DNA of 64,000 nt from Hymenobacter amundsenii (GCF_002204745.1 NZ_NIRR01000014.1:1-64000); one strand, 5' to 3'. Shown: positions 19,117 through 26,536, numbered from the stretch's first letter. Notes: generated by a model not told the origin, from the sequence alone. A program made the numbers and translations.

Positions 19117-19148
19117 GCAAGTTACGGAATCGGGGCGGGGAGCCCAAA
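19117..19148 (-). promoter_or_regulatory. Promoter of the GHL10 gene (Bacteroidota type)
   Basis: On the minus strand TTTG (19148-19145) is followed after exactly 20 bases by TAACTTGC (19124-19117). This matches the -33 TTTG and -7 TAnnTTTG elements used by the Bacteroidota sigma factor. It sits in the 81-base gap after the serine hydrolase gene and 30 bases before the GHL10 ATG. The same spacing and motif occur at 62715-62746. Confidence 0.55.
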
Positions 19149-19167
19149 CAGGGCGGCTCAAGGCCGC

Positions 19168-20454
19168 TCAGGGCCGGACCGGCGAAGCGCGGCGGCTGCG
19201 GCGGCTGGCCCGGGCCAGTTCCTGCTCGTACACGGCCTGTCCCAGCTCCCGCAGAAACGGCAGGCCCACCGTGTCGTATTCATACTGGTCGTCGTTGAGC
19301 ACGCCATTGGCATTCACATACACCACCGCGCTAAGCAGGAACTCGACCCCCGCGGCCTCGTTGGTGAGGTAGGCGTTATCAATCAGAAAGCCGTAGGCCT
19401 GCCCAATTTTATTGTAGCTGCGCACACCGGCCGGCAGTTGGCCTGCCCCGCCCGCGAGCAAAAACTTGGCGTAGGCGCCGGGGTAAGCGACCGGGTCGTA
19501 GCGCGGAAAATTACTCTGGCCGGGGGGAAGCCACAGGTACTGGCGCAGAAAGGCGTAGTCGGCGGGGCGGAGCGCCCCAAAACGCTGGCGGCGGGGCACG
19601 GCTGCCGGAAACAGGATAGCCCGCAGTACCCGCTGCTGATCGGAGAGCGGGAAGGCGTTTTTAGCGCTGAAGTCGAGGGGCTCCGCCACGCGTTGTCCGC
19701 CGGCCAGATGGGCCCGCCCCAGGCGGTAGCCAGTGGCCCGCAACCGGGGCAGCGGACCAGCATTAAAGGCGGCCGGCTGGTGGTAGAACGGCTCCCGGGC
19801 TGTGGTATCGGCGAAAAAAGCAAAAGGATTGGTGTGGCGGGAAGCCGGCTCGGCGTCGCCCACCGCCAGCCGGTGGATGATGCGGGTACGGCCCAGCCCA
19901 TGTTGGCGCAGTTGATCGTTGAGCGGGCCTTGGCCCACGAATTCGTAGAGGCGGTTGAAGGCATCATTATCGCTCACCAGCAACACCTTGCGGATATAAT
20001 TACCGATGGTTGGCTGCCGCAGCGGAGCACTGCGGTCCACTAGCACCGGCGTCTGGCCGGCGAAGGCCGAGTCGATGCGCAGGGGTGTTTCGCGGGTCAG
20101 CGAATCGGGGCCGGCCGGGCGCAGGCCCCGGAGCTTGGCCAACGCTACTACCGCCGTAGGCAGCTTCACGGTGCTGGCCGGATAGAAGTACTCACGCGGC
20201 CGAAGCCGGTAGCCATAGCGCCGGAAGTGGGGCCGCCCCCGGGCGTCGCGCCGGATGCGGGTATAGAGGATCTGTACGCGGTAGGCGTCGGGGTGCCGGA
20301 GCACGGACCCAAACCGGGCCGAATCGGTGCGCAACAGCCGTTTAAGGGGGTTGCCGGGGCCGTCCCAGTGCTTGGCCCGACTCTGGGCCCGCCCCGGTAA
20401 TGCGCCACCTAAGGCCAGCAGGAAAACAAGCCGAAATAGGGACCAACGCTTCAT
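19168..20454 (-). CDS. Class-A-beta-lactamase-like exported serine hydrolase
   Basis: This 428-residue protein has a signal peptide (MKRWSLFRLVFLLALGGALP, cut near GRAQ). The serine beta-lactamase/transpeptidase motifs are present in order: SxxK as STVK in YPASTVKLPTAVVAL (about residue 96), SDN in LLVSDNDAFNRLYE (about 160), and a KxG motif in SYNKIGQAYG (about 347). The protein should be periplasmic or cell-surface and act as an acyl-serine enzyme on a peptide or ester. It is longer than class A beta-lactamases (about 290), so a resistance role is doubtful; related Bacteroidota proteins are annotated simply as serine hydrolases. It follows the VanX-like gene by 52 bases. Confidence 0.82.
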   Translation of the reverse strand: MKRWSLFRLVFLLALGGALPGRAQSRAKHWDGPGNPLKRLLRTDSARFGSVLRHPDAYRVQILYTRIRRDARGRPHFRRYGYRLRPREYFYPASTVKLPTAVVALAKLRGLRPAGPDSLTRETPLRIDSAFAGQTPVLVDRSAPLRQPTIGNYIRKVLLVSDNDAFNRLYEFVGQGPLNDQLRQHGLGRTRIIHRLAVGDAEPASRHTNPFAFFADTTAREPFYHQPAAFNAGPLPRLRATGYRLGRAHLAGGQRVAEPLDFSAKNAFPLSDQQRVLRAILFPAAVPRRQRFGALRPADYAFLRQYLWLPPGQSNFPRYDPVAYPGAYAKFLLAGGAGQLPAGVRSYNKIGQAYGFLIDNAYLTNEAAGVEFLLSAVVYVNANGVLNDDQYEYDTVGLPFLRELGQAVYEQELARASRRSRRASPVRP

Positions 20455-20474
20455 AACCAGTTCGAACACGAACA

Positions 20475-20482
20475 CCAAGGTA
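20475..20482 (-). promoter_or_regulatory. Putative -7 promoter element before serine hydrolase
   Basis: TACCTTGG on the minus strand lies about 20 bases upstream of the serine hydrolase ATG at 20454, in the short gap after the VanX-like gene. It fits TAnnTTTG except for one position. No good TTTG is present about 20 bases upstream; a TTCG occurs there. Confidence 0.3.
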
Positions 20483-20506
20483 ATACCCGCCTATTCCGAA
20501 TCCACC

Positions 20507-21133
20507 TTATCCTAACTCCTCAAACGAAATATCCAGCGGGCTAAAATCGGCCCAGCGCTGGTGGGCATAGTGCCACCACTCGCCGGGATAATTAGCAAAG
20601 CCCTGCTGCTTCATGGCGGCCAGCAGCATGCTGCGGTTGAAGAGCACGTGGGCGGGGAGCTGGCCGTAGCCGGAGTGAGTAGCGGGCTGGTACTCGTGGA
20701 AATCGGTAGGTAGCGGCAGCGGGCGTTGGCTGGCCAGTTCGATCAAGCCTACGCCTACGGCGCAACCCCGCGTATGGGGCAAATGGCTCCAGGGCGGGTC
20801 TACCAGCTTATCGGGCGGGCACATGAGCTCGGTGGTGAGGCTGTAAGGATGGTAGGCATCATACAGGCACAGCCCGAGGCCCCAGCCGCTGAGCGTTGCC
20901 TGCACGCGCTGTAAAGCTTCGGCCACGGGGCGGCGCAACAGGGCCCGCGCCCGGGCATAAAGGGGGCGGCCCAGCAACGTTTGGGCGGTAGCAAAGCGTA
21001 GATCAAGCACCAGGCCCGGAATCAGCTTGGCCACATCGAGCATTTCTCCCTCTGCGTTGCCGAGTAAGTATCGGCGATATTCGGCGGCAGAAGTTGTGAT
21101 GGAAAATGCGGAGGGTTCGGCGGCCATAATCAA
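20507..21133 (-). CDS. VanX/DdpX-like D-Ala-D-Ala dipeptidase homologue with altered active site
   Basis: The 208-residue protein has no signal peptide and matches the peptidase M15 VanX group in length and layout (LVLDLRFATAQTLLGRPLYA, then YDAYHPYS, PHTRGCAVGVGL, GEWWHYAH). VanX-type enzymes split D-Ala-D-Ala in the cytoplasm and need Zn ligands His, Asp and His, a Glu and an Arg. Here the Glu and the last His are present in EWWHY and the first His in PHTRG. The ligand Asp is replaced by Gly (codon 20753-20755), and the Arg of the usual YRP is His (YHP). The protein may therefore be inactive or altered. Starts at 21133 and 21127 are both possible. It heads a minus-strand group with a serine hydrolase and GHL10. 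Confidence 0.78.
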   Translation of the reverse strand: MIMAAEPSAFSITTSAAEYRRYLLGNAEGEMLDVAKLIPGLVLDLRFATAQTLLGRPLYARARALLRRPVAEALQRVQATLSGWGLGLCLYDAYHPYSLTTELMCPPDKLVDPPWSHLPHTRGCAVGVGLIELASQRPLPLPTDFHEYQPATHSGYGQLPAHVLFNRSMLLAAMKQQGFANYPGEWWHYAHQRWADFSPLDISFEELG

Positions 21134-21217
21134 TGATGAAGCTCAACCATTGGCTCAGCAACGGACCCGAGGACGTACGCGAAACGGAGGAAATGGTTAT
21201 TGAAACAGGCTCATAAC

Positions 21218-21250
21218 AAACCGCCCAGCCACTTGTTGGCCGGGCGGTTT
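21218..21250 (-). terminator. Hairpin terminator after the small hydrophilic gene
   Basis: AAACCGCCC (21218-21226) pairs with GGGCGGTTT (21242-21250), with an inner CCA/TGG pair. On the minus strand the stem is followed by TTTGTTAT. It lies 20 bases past the stop of the 86-residue gene and before the VanX-like gene. Confidence 0.7.
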
Positions 21251-21269
21251 AATTGGGGTAGAGCGAAAG

Positions 21270-21530
21270 TTATTCGGCCTTTTTGTCGGAGCGGGATGAT
21301 TCGGGGTTCGTCGGGCCACCTTCCAGGCCGTTGGTCTGGTCGCTGTCGCCGTAGCCACCCCGGATGCCCGAGCCGTCGCCCATGTGTTCCTGGGTGCTTT
21401 CCGGAATTGCTGCTTCAGGGTTGCTACCGGCCTGCTCGGCCGAATCGGTTTGCTGGGCGGCCGAGGCCGCGCCATCGGCAACGAGGGCAGCCGCGCCGGC
21501 GTTCTTATCTTTCTCAGGAGAGTTATTCAT
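21270..21530 (-). CDS. Small hydrophilic protein of unknown function
   Basis: The 86-residue product (MNNSPEKDKNAGAAALVADG...) has no signal peptide, no membrane segment and very few hydrophobic residues. It is rich in Ala, Gly, Ser, Asp and Glu and ends in RSDKKAE. Composition suggests an unfolded, perhaps stress-related protein. The ATG at 21530 is preferred since the upstream extension has an unrelated composition. It ends 20 bases before a hairpin terminator, which supports it as a real gene. Its upstream neighbour, 81 bases away, encodes another protein of the same kind. Confidence 0.6.
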   Translation of the reverse strand: MNNSPEKDKNAGAAALVADGAASAAQQTDSAEQAGSNPEAAIPESTQEHMGDGSGIRGGYGDSDQTNGLEGGPTNPESSRSDKKAE

Positions 21531-21611
21531 GGAGTAGAGATTTGAGGAAAAGAAGCCGGTCCTACCCGCATTCGTGTAAAATACGGACACGCGCAGGGCC
21601 GGAGAACTGGT

Positions 21612-22022
21612 TTAGGCGGGGTTATCAGCGTCGCCCATTTTGCCGCCATCATTGGCCGAGCTGGAGGCCGAGCGGGCATTGGTGTACTCTGTGTTATAAG
21701 CTGTGGTGTTCTTCGTCTGGTCGGCCCGCTCCTGGTCGGCACCGCCGCCGTCATTCTTCTGATCGGCTCCGGGCTGGCCGCCGCGGTTGCTGCTGCCCTG
21801 GGCGCTTTGGGGGCCGCCATCGTGCGAGCCACCCCGGTTGCCGCCGTGGGTACCCTCGCTATCGGGCGAAGAGGTGAGCGACTTGCCCCCCTGCTGCTGC
21901 ACGCTTACACCACCCACGTTCTCGGGGCGGGGTGCATTATTGCCACTATTGGCAACCTGCTGCTGGGTGCGGTTGTGTTCGTTTTCAAGTTCTTCGTTAG
22001 GAATGTTCTTATCAGTTGCCAT
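21612..22022 (-). CDS. Hydrophilic Gly/Asn/Gln-rich protein of unknown function
   Basis: The 136-residue product starts MATDKNIPNEELENEHNRTQ and is dominated by Gly, Asn, Gln, Ser and Asp, with repeats of GGNRGGSHDGG type and a run of short RADQ/KND elements. No signal peptide or membrane segment is seen. Like the next gene downstream it is probably disordered in solution. The ATG at 22022 is preferred over upstream in-frame codons because the hydrophilic composition begins there. I recognise no family. Confidence 0.6.
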   Translation of the reverse strand: MATDKNIPNEELENEHNRTQQQVANSGNNAPRPENVGGVSVQQQGGKSLTSSPDSEGTHGGNRGGSHDGGPQSAQGSSNRGGQPGADQKNDGGGADQERADQTKNTTAYNTEYTNARSASSSANDGGKMGDADNPA

Positions 22023-22251
22023 AAAAAAGGGATTGGTTAAAATGAAAAAAAGATGATGCGTTGGCCACAGCGCCACCCGAAAGCGCACTTTGGCAATGGA
22101 AAATAAAGGGGTGATAGAGCGGTGGCTATCCGGCCGCTACTGCTTGGTTATACGCGCCCCACAGCGTTGGCGTTGACAAAAGGCGATTGGAAATTCGGGC
22201 ATTTTCCCCAATTTGGAGTCGTTTTCGCCTTATCCGCTGCCTCCTTATCCT

Positions 22252-23100
22252 ATGTCGAGCCCCGCTGCCAGCCCCGATTCGTTCCTGGAAAAAACTACCG
22301 CCCAGCTTCAATATCTGACCCAGCACCCGGAGCTATACCACGAGGCGGTAGTGGCCGAAGCCGGGCGCGAATTGCGGCGGCGCGGTGCGCTCATCCCCGA
22401 TTCCGTCGCGACTGCGGCTAATGCCCCGGATGCCGCCGCCGACGTGGCTTACCAGGCCGATGAGCCGGCGAGCGGGCGACGCTGGTGGCCAGCGGCGGCG
22501 GCCGGGCTGGTAGCCCTGGCCGGCCTGGGCTGGTGGAGCCTTCGCGACACGCCCACTACCACCCCCACCGCGCCGGCTCGCCAGGAGCCTATCGTGCTCG
22601 AAGCGGTTAAGGCCCACCAACTACCCGATTTTGAGCAGAAAGCCGCCGGGCAGGTGGCCCAAACGCGCCGCCTGCTACCCGCCGCCGACCGGGCCGACAC
22701 TACAGCCGCCGGCCGCTACGCCCGCATGGCCCGCCGCTACTGGCTGGCCGAAAATACGGCCGCCTACCTCACGGCCCAGGCCCTGGGCGATTCGGTTACG
22801 GCAGTGTTTCCAGGCCAGGTAACCATTGCCCTAGAGCGCATCGACTGGTTCATGGGCGCGAAAGCATATAACCAACACCTTACGCCCACTATGGAAGACC
22901 GGCTTACGCTCATGCAGCAGGGCCTAACGCTAAGGCGCATCGTACTCGAAAACTTTAAGACCCGCTATGAACGTTTCGGCGAAGTGTACTCCGACCGCGA
23001 CCAAAAACGGGGCGACTTCGAGGCCGCCGATATTGGGAACGAACTGCTGGGTCAGCCCAGCAAACGCGCTCCGATGAAGGGCAACATCACCGAACTCTAA
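22252..23100 (+). CDS. Single-pass membrane protein of unknown function
   Basis: The 282-residue protein has a cytosolic N-terminal part of about 75 residues, one membrane helix (WWPAAAAGLVALAGLGWWSL, about 79-98) and a helical outer domain of about 180 residues. The N-terminal segment SFLEKTTAQLQYLTQHPELY followed by an ELRRRGALIPD motif is also found, diverged, at the start of the rhomboid protease encoded next (TDAELLYLARHAAEY ... ELQRRGLVPD). The two genes are 93 bases apart on the same strand and may share a partner through this module. The ATG at 22252 opens the shared module. No known family is recognised. Confidence 0.72.
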   Translation: MSSPAASPDSFLEKTTAQLQYLTQHPELYHEAVVAEAGRELRRRGALIPDSVATAANAPDAAADVAYQADEPASGRRWWPAAAAGLVALAGLGWWSLRDTPTTTPTAPARQEPIVLEAVKAHQLPDFEQKAAGQVAQTRRLLPAADRADTTAAGRYARMARRYWLAENTAAYLTAQALGDSVTAVFPGQVTIALERIDWFMGAKAYNQHLTPTMEDRLTLMQQGLTLRRIVLENFKTRYERFGEVYSDRDQKRGDFEAADIGNELLGQPSKRAPMKGNITEL

Positions 23101-23193
23101 GCCGCAGCCGCCCCGGGCCGTTCGGCAACTCTGGCAGGCGGTGGGGGCTGGCAGGGTTTGTGAAGCCTTAGTCCTTGGTTTTCCCCCTCGCCC

Positions 23194-24057
23194 ATGGCTG
23201 CTCCCTCCGACCCCAATTTACCCCCGTCTGATCCGGCAGCCCTGTTCGCGGGCCAGACTGATGCTGAGTTGCTGTACTTGGCCCGACACGCGGCCGAGTA
23301 CCCGCCCACCGTGGGCCCGGCGGCCGTACGCGAGCTGCAACGGCGCGGCCTCGTGCCCGACCTCGCGGCCCCGCTCCCACCCCAACTGCCCGCGGCCGAG
23401 CCGGCCGCAAACAGCGGCGGGCTGACCGGCACGCTCCGAGGCATTTTCGGGTTCCGGCCGGGCTACCGGGCCACGCCCACGCTGCTCTGGCTGAATTTAG
23501 TGGCCTACGTGCTGCTAGGGCTGGCCGGCACCAATCTCTGGCAGCCCGCCAGCGCCGACCTCATCCGCTGGGGCTCCAACTTTTCGCCCCTCACGTTGCC
23601 CGGCCAGCCCTGGCGGCTGCTTACCAGCACGTTCCTGCACGGCGGCTTCGCCCATCTGCTGTTCAACCTAACAACCCTCGTATTCCTGGGCCTGCTCACG
23701 GAGCGCATTACTGGTTCGGGGCGGCTGCTGGGCGTATACCTGGTGAGCGGAGTGGCAGCCAGCCTAGCCAGCTTGTGGTGGCACACGGCGGGCGTAAACT
23801 CAGTGGGCGCGTCGGGGGCCATTTTTGGGCTCTATGGGCTGTTGCTGGCCACGCTCGTGCGGCGGCCGGCGGTCCTTTCCCGGTCGCAGCGCTACACGGT
23901 GCTGCTATTCGTGTTCTATTTTATGGTGAGTAGCCTCGCCGGCGGCCTTCAGGCCCACGCCACCGACAATGCTGCTCACGTGGGCGGGCTACTCACGGGC
24001 GCGGCCCTGGGCGCAGTACTGCCGGCCCGGCCGGGGTCTGGGGTGGGCCCAAAATGA
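23194..24057 (+). CDS. Rhomboid-family intramembrane serine protease
   Basis: This 287-residue inner-membrane protein has six or so hydrophobic segments after a cytosolic N-terminal module of about 85 residues. The rhomboid catalytic dyad is visible: the Ser in GASGAIFG (about residue 207) and the His in NAAHVGG (about 262). The loop motif WRLLTSTFLHGGFAHLLFN is also typical. Rhomboids cut membrane helices of other proteins. The cytosolic N-terminal module (AELLYLARHAAEYPPTVGPA) resembles that of the preceding gene product. Start at 23194 is supported by that similarity. The substrate is unknown. Confidence 0.9.
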   Translation: MAAPSDPNLPPSDPAALFAGQTDAELLYLARHAAEYPPTVGPAAVRELQRRGLVPDLAAPLPPQLPAAEPAANSGGLTGTLRGIFGFRPGYRATPTLLWLNLVAYVLLGLAGTNLWQPASADLIRWGSNFSPLTLPGQPWRLLTSTFLHGGFAHLLFNLTTLVFLGLLTERITGSGRLLGVYLVSGVAASLASLWWHTAGVNSVGASGAIFGLYGLLLATLVRRPAVLSRSQRYTVLLFVFYFMVSSLAGGLQAHATDNAAHVGGLLTGAALGAVLPARPGSGVGPK

Positions 24058-24238
24058 GTGCAGCCATTGCTGATGTAGTAGTGCTTTAATTTAAATATTG
24101 CCCATCGCGCTGCATGTAAGTGCCCTGCTAGCTTGATAAAATATTTTAGAGTGCCACTTGATGCGGATGCGGTTCTAGCGGGTAAGTCTTTCCTATCCTT
24201 TCAGTTATTGCTTTCTCCTGTATCTACTCCCTTCCTGC

Positions 24239-25147
24239 ATGAAAACAAAATTATTCTCCATCCTGGTGGCTTTAGTGCTACCGCTGGCCGCGCTGGCCCA
24301 AACCCCAACTACTCTGCTCAACGGCAACTTCGAAAGCTGGGAAACCCGCAATGGTGCAGAGAACCCCGTTGGGTGGCTTACGTCCGGAGACCTGCTAGCT
24401 TTTGTTGGTTTTCCCATCGAACTCATCCCGCGCGCCGTTTCGAAAGTAACGGATGCGCACGGCGGTAGTTTCGCGGCCCGTTTGCAAGGCGCAGGCTCTG
24501 GGGAAAGTTTTTTACCCAGCTTACTATTGAAGGGTTCTTTGCAAAGCTCGGCGCAGAATGATGTTAAGGTAGTTGGCATACCGTTTACCGGCCGGCCCGC
24601 CCGCTTGCAATTCTGGTATAAGCTCACCAGTTCGAATGCAACCGTTGCGTCGGCCAGTATTTTCCTTAAACTGACAAATAACGCTGATTCGGTAGCCGTG
24701 ATACTGTCGTCCCTGCTCCCAAAGGCTACCTATACCTTGGCCGATATACCGTTGCGGTATATTTCAGGACTTCAACCTGATAGTATGGGCATACAATTTC
24801 TCGCGGGCTCGACTAACAATAATATTTTGCTGCTTGACGACGTGCAGCTGGTGGGCACCGTAACCAGCGCCCGGGCCGGCACCACTGCCCCCGCCGCGCT
24901 GCAAGTTTATCCGAACCCCAGCGCCAGCGGCGAATTCAGCCTGGCCTCGCTTACGGACGCCGCGCTGGCCACTGCCCCGCTTACCATCACCAATGCCACT
25001 GGCCGCCAGGTATTGCGCCAGGGCGCGGCCCCGGCCAGCGCCGCCGCCGGCCGCCTCGTCGATTTGCGCGGCCAGCGGGGCGGGGTGTACCTGCTGCGCC
25101 TGGAAACAGCGGCCGGGCCAATTGTGCGTAAACTGGTCATTCAGTAA
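24239..25147 (+). CDS. T9SS-exported protein with carbohydrate-binding-like domain (copy 1)
   Basis: The 302-residue product has a signal peptide (MKTKLFSILVALVLPLAALA), a beta-rich domain opening with LLNGNFESWETRNGAENPVG that resembles the Bacteroidota putative carbohydrate-metabolism (PCMD-like) fold, and a type A T9SS sorting domain (LQVYPNPSASGEFSLASL, ending GVYLLRLETAAGPIVRKLVIQ). It should be released or anchored at the cell surface. The next gene, 300 bases downstream, is a diverged copy whose last hundred residues are almost identical, so the pair arose by tandem duplication with later homogenisation or selection of the 3' end. The ligand is unknown. Confidence 0.85.
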   Translation: MKTKLFSILVALVLPLAALAQTPTTLLNGNFESWETRNGAENPVGWLTSGDLLAFVGFPIELIPRAVSKVTDAHGGSFAARLQGAGSGESFLPSLLLKGSLQSSAQNDVKVVGIPFTGRPARLQFWYKLTSSNATVASASIFLKLTNNADSVAVILSSLLPKATYTLADIPLRYISGLQPDSMGIQFLAGSTNNNILLLDDVQLVGTVTSARAGTTAPAALQVYPNPSASGEFSLASLTDAALATAPLTITNATGRQVLRQGAAPASAAAGRLVDLRGQRGGVYLLRLETAAGPIVRKLVIQ

Positions 25148-25169
25148 GCATTTACCTGTGCTTTCGATT

Positions 25170-25205
25170 GAAACCCCGCTAATGGCACTGTTGGCGGGGT
25201 TTTTA
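25170..25205 (+). terminator. Rho-independent terminator after T9SS copy 1
   Basis: AAACCCCGC (25171-25179) pairs with GCGGGGTTT (25194-25202) across a 14-base loop and is followed by TTT. It lies 23 bases after the stop codon. A matching terminator with the same stem follows copy 2. Confidence 0.8.
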
Positions 25206-25235
25206 GTTGCATAACAAAGCCCCAACAGACCGCAG

Positions 25236-25305
25236 GCAACTGGCGGCGCTGGCGCGAACTGCCGGTAAAGCGGTATCTTGTGACAGGCTGCCCGCCGCCA
25301 GTTGC
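25236..25305 (+). repeat. Palindromic promoter-like element, copy 1
   Basis: GCAACTGGCGGCG (25236-25248) and CGCCGCCAGTTGC (25293-25305) are perfect 13-base arms. The loop carries GCGAACTGCCGGTAAAGCGG followed by TATCTTG (25274-25280), a -7-like motif. The element recurs at 26447-26508 after T9SS copy 2. It lies 141 bases upstream of T9SS copy 2, so it may be that gene's promoter or a regulatory site. Confidence 0.6.
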
Positions 25306-25445
25306 GGCAGGAGCGCCAGGGTGATGGGTACCCGCTGGCAGATTTGCTGACCGTCTGCTCCTGATTTATTTGGTACTTTGAACCTGCTTTTCTGCTTCAT
25401 TAGGCTACCGCATTTCCATCTCGCTTTTTCCTGATTTCTATCCTT

Positions 25446-26354
25446 ATGAAAACACGTTTCCTCGCCTTGGTTGCTGGCTTGCTGCTGCCCCTGGCGGCCC
25501 GGGCCCAAACGCCCGCTGCGGTGCCCAACGGCAACCTCGAAACCTGGGGTCTGCGCAACGGCGTAGAGTTGCCCGCCAATTGGCTTACGGGCGACGATGT
25601 CGCCAACGTTTTCGGTTTTCCGCTGCTCCTGATACCCCGCACGGTTACCAAATCCGCAGACGCGTACGGGGGCAGCTTCGCGGCCCGGGTCCAGAATGCA
25701 GGCAACTCCATTCTGGCTTTGCCGGGGATACTTATTTTGGGAGCAATCAGCTCGCAGAGCAGCCGGGGCGGTGTGCCGTACACCAGCCGGCCGGCCCGGC
25801 TACAGTTCTGGTACAAGCTTACAGGCCCCAGCGCGGCCGCCGACATGGCAAGCGTCCTGCTGGTTCTATCAAATAAATCCGATTCGGTGGCTACCACGAG
25901 GCAGGTGCTGGCTCCCCGAGCCGCCTACACGCTGGTCGAGATGCCGCTGCGCTACCACTCCAACCAGCAGCCCGACACCCTGCGGATTGCTTTCGCGTCG
26001 GGCATTGCTCCCAACGCCAGTACTACCAGCGTTTTGTTTATCGACGACGTGCAGTTGGTGGGCACCGTAACCAGCATCCGGGCCGGCACCACTGCCCCCG
26101 CCGCGTTGCAAGTTTATCCGAACCCCAGCGCCAGCGGCGAATTCAGCCTGGCCTCGCTCACGGATGTTGCGCTGGCCACTGCCCCGCTTACCATCACCGA
26201 TGCCACCGGCCGCCAGATACTGCGCCAGGGTACGGCCCCAGCCAGCGCCGCCGCTGGCCGCCTCGTCGATTTGCGCGGGCAGCGGGGCGGGGTGTACCTG
26301 CTGCGCCTGGAAACAGCGGCCGGGCCAATTGTGCGTAAACTGGTCATTCAGTAA
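25446..26354 (+). CDS. T9SS-exported protein with carbohydrate-binding-like domain (copy 2)
   Basis: This 302-residue protein has the same length and plan as copy 1: signal peptide (MKTRFLALVAGLLLPLAARA), a beta-rich domain starting VPNGNLETWGLRNGVELP, and a T9SS type A sorting domain. Across residues about 25-200 the two differ at many positions; across the last hundred they are nearly identical, including LQVYPNPSASGEFSLASLTD and the ending RKLVIQ. This suggests duplication followed by divergence of the binding part and conservation of the secretion part. The family resembles PCMD-type proteins, with unknown ligand. Confidence 0.85.
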   Translation: MKTRFLALVAGLLLPLAARAQTPAAVPNGNLETWGLRNGVELPANWLTGDDVANVFGFPLLLIPRTVTKSADAYGGSFAARVQNAGNSILALPGILILGAISSQSSRGGVPYTSRPARLQFWYKLTGPSAAADMASVLLVLSNKSDSVATTRQVLAPRAAYTLVEMPLRYHSNQQPDTLRIAFASGIAPNASTTSVLFIDDVQLVGTVTSIRAGTTAPAALQVYPNPSASGEFSLASLTDVALATAPLTITDATGRQILRQGTAPASAAAGRLVDLRGQRGGVYLLRLETAAGPIVRKLVIQ

Positions 26355-26376
26355 GCGGCACCCATTCTTTCGATTT

Positions 26377-26411
26377 AAAACCCCGCTGACGGCATCGTTG
26401 GCGGGGTTTTT
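26377..26411 (+). terminator. Rho-independent terminator after T9SS copy 2
   Basis: AAAACCCCGC (26377-26386) pairs with GCGGGGTTTT (26401-26410), with a 14-base loop and a final T-run. It lies 23 bases after the stop codon and is the duplicate of the terminator at 25170-25205. Confidence 0.8.
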
Positions 26412-26446
26412 AGTTGCATAACCACGACGCAGTAGACGCGCGGGAG

Positions 26447-26508
26447 CTGGCGGCGCGGGCGCGAACTGCCGGTAAGGCGGTATCTTGTGGCAACCTGCGC
26501 GCCGCCAG
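26447..26508 (+). repeat. Palindromic promoter-like element, copy 2
   Basis: CTGGCGGCGCG (26447-26457) pairs with CGCGCCGCCAG (26498-26508). The loop holds GCGAACTGCCGGTAAGGCGG followed by TATCTTG (26481-26487). Compared with the copy at 25236-25305, the outer bases no longer pair but the stem is lengthened inward, so pairing is kept although the sequence changed. It lies upstream of the hydrolase gene. Confidence 0.6.
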
Positions 26509-26536
26509 TTATGGCGGGGCCTCAACTGCTGCTGCC

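Noticed and set aside
19168..20454. Assignment of the serine hydrolase as a resistance beta-lactamase
   Set aside because: It has SxxK, SDN and KxG motifs but is over a hundred residues longer than class A enzymes and sits with amino-sugar and cell-wall genes, so a general serine hydrolase label is safer.
25236..25305. CRISPR-like or attachment-site reading of the duplicated palindromes
   Set aside because: Only two copies, 1.2 kb apart, explained by the tandem duplication of the T9SS gene unit; no cas genes or integrase nearby.
26414..26536. TTG at 26414 as start of the lipase-like hydrolase
   Set aside because: It lies inside the terminator of the previous gene, and the following codons run through a duplicated non-coding palindrome.
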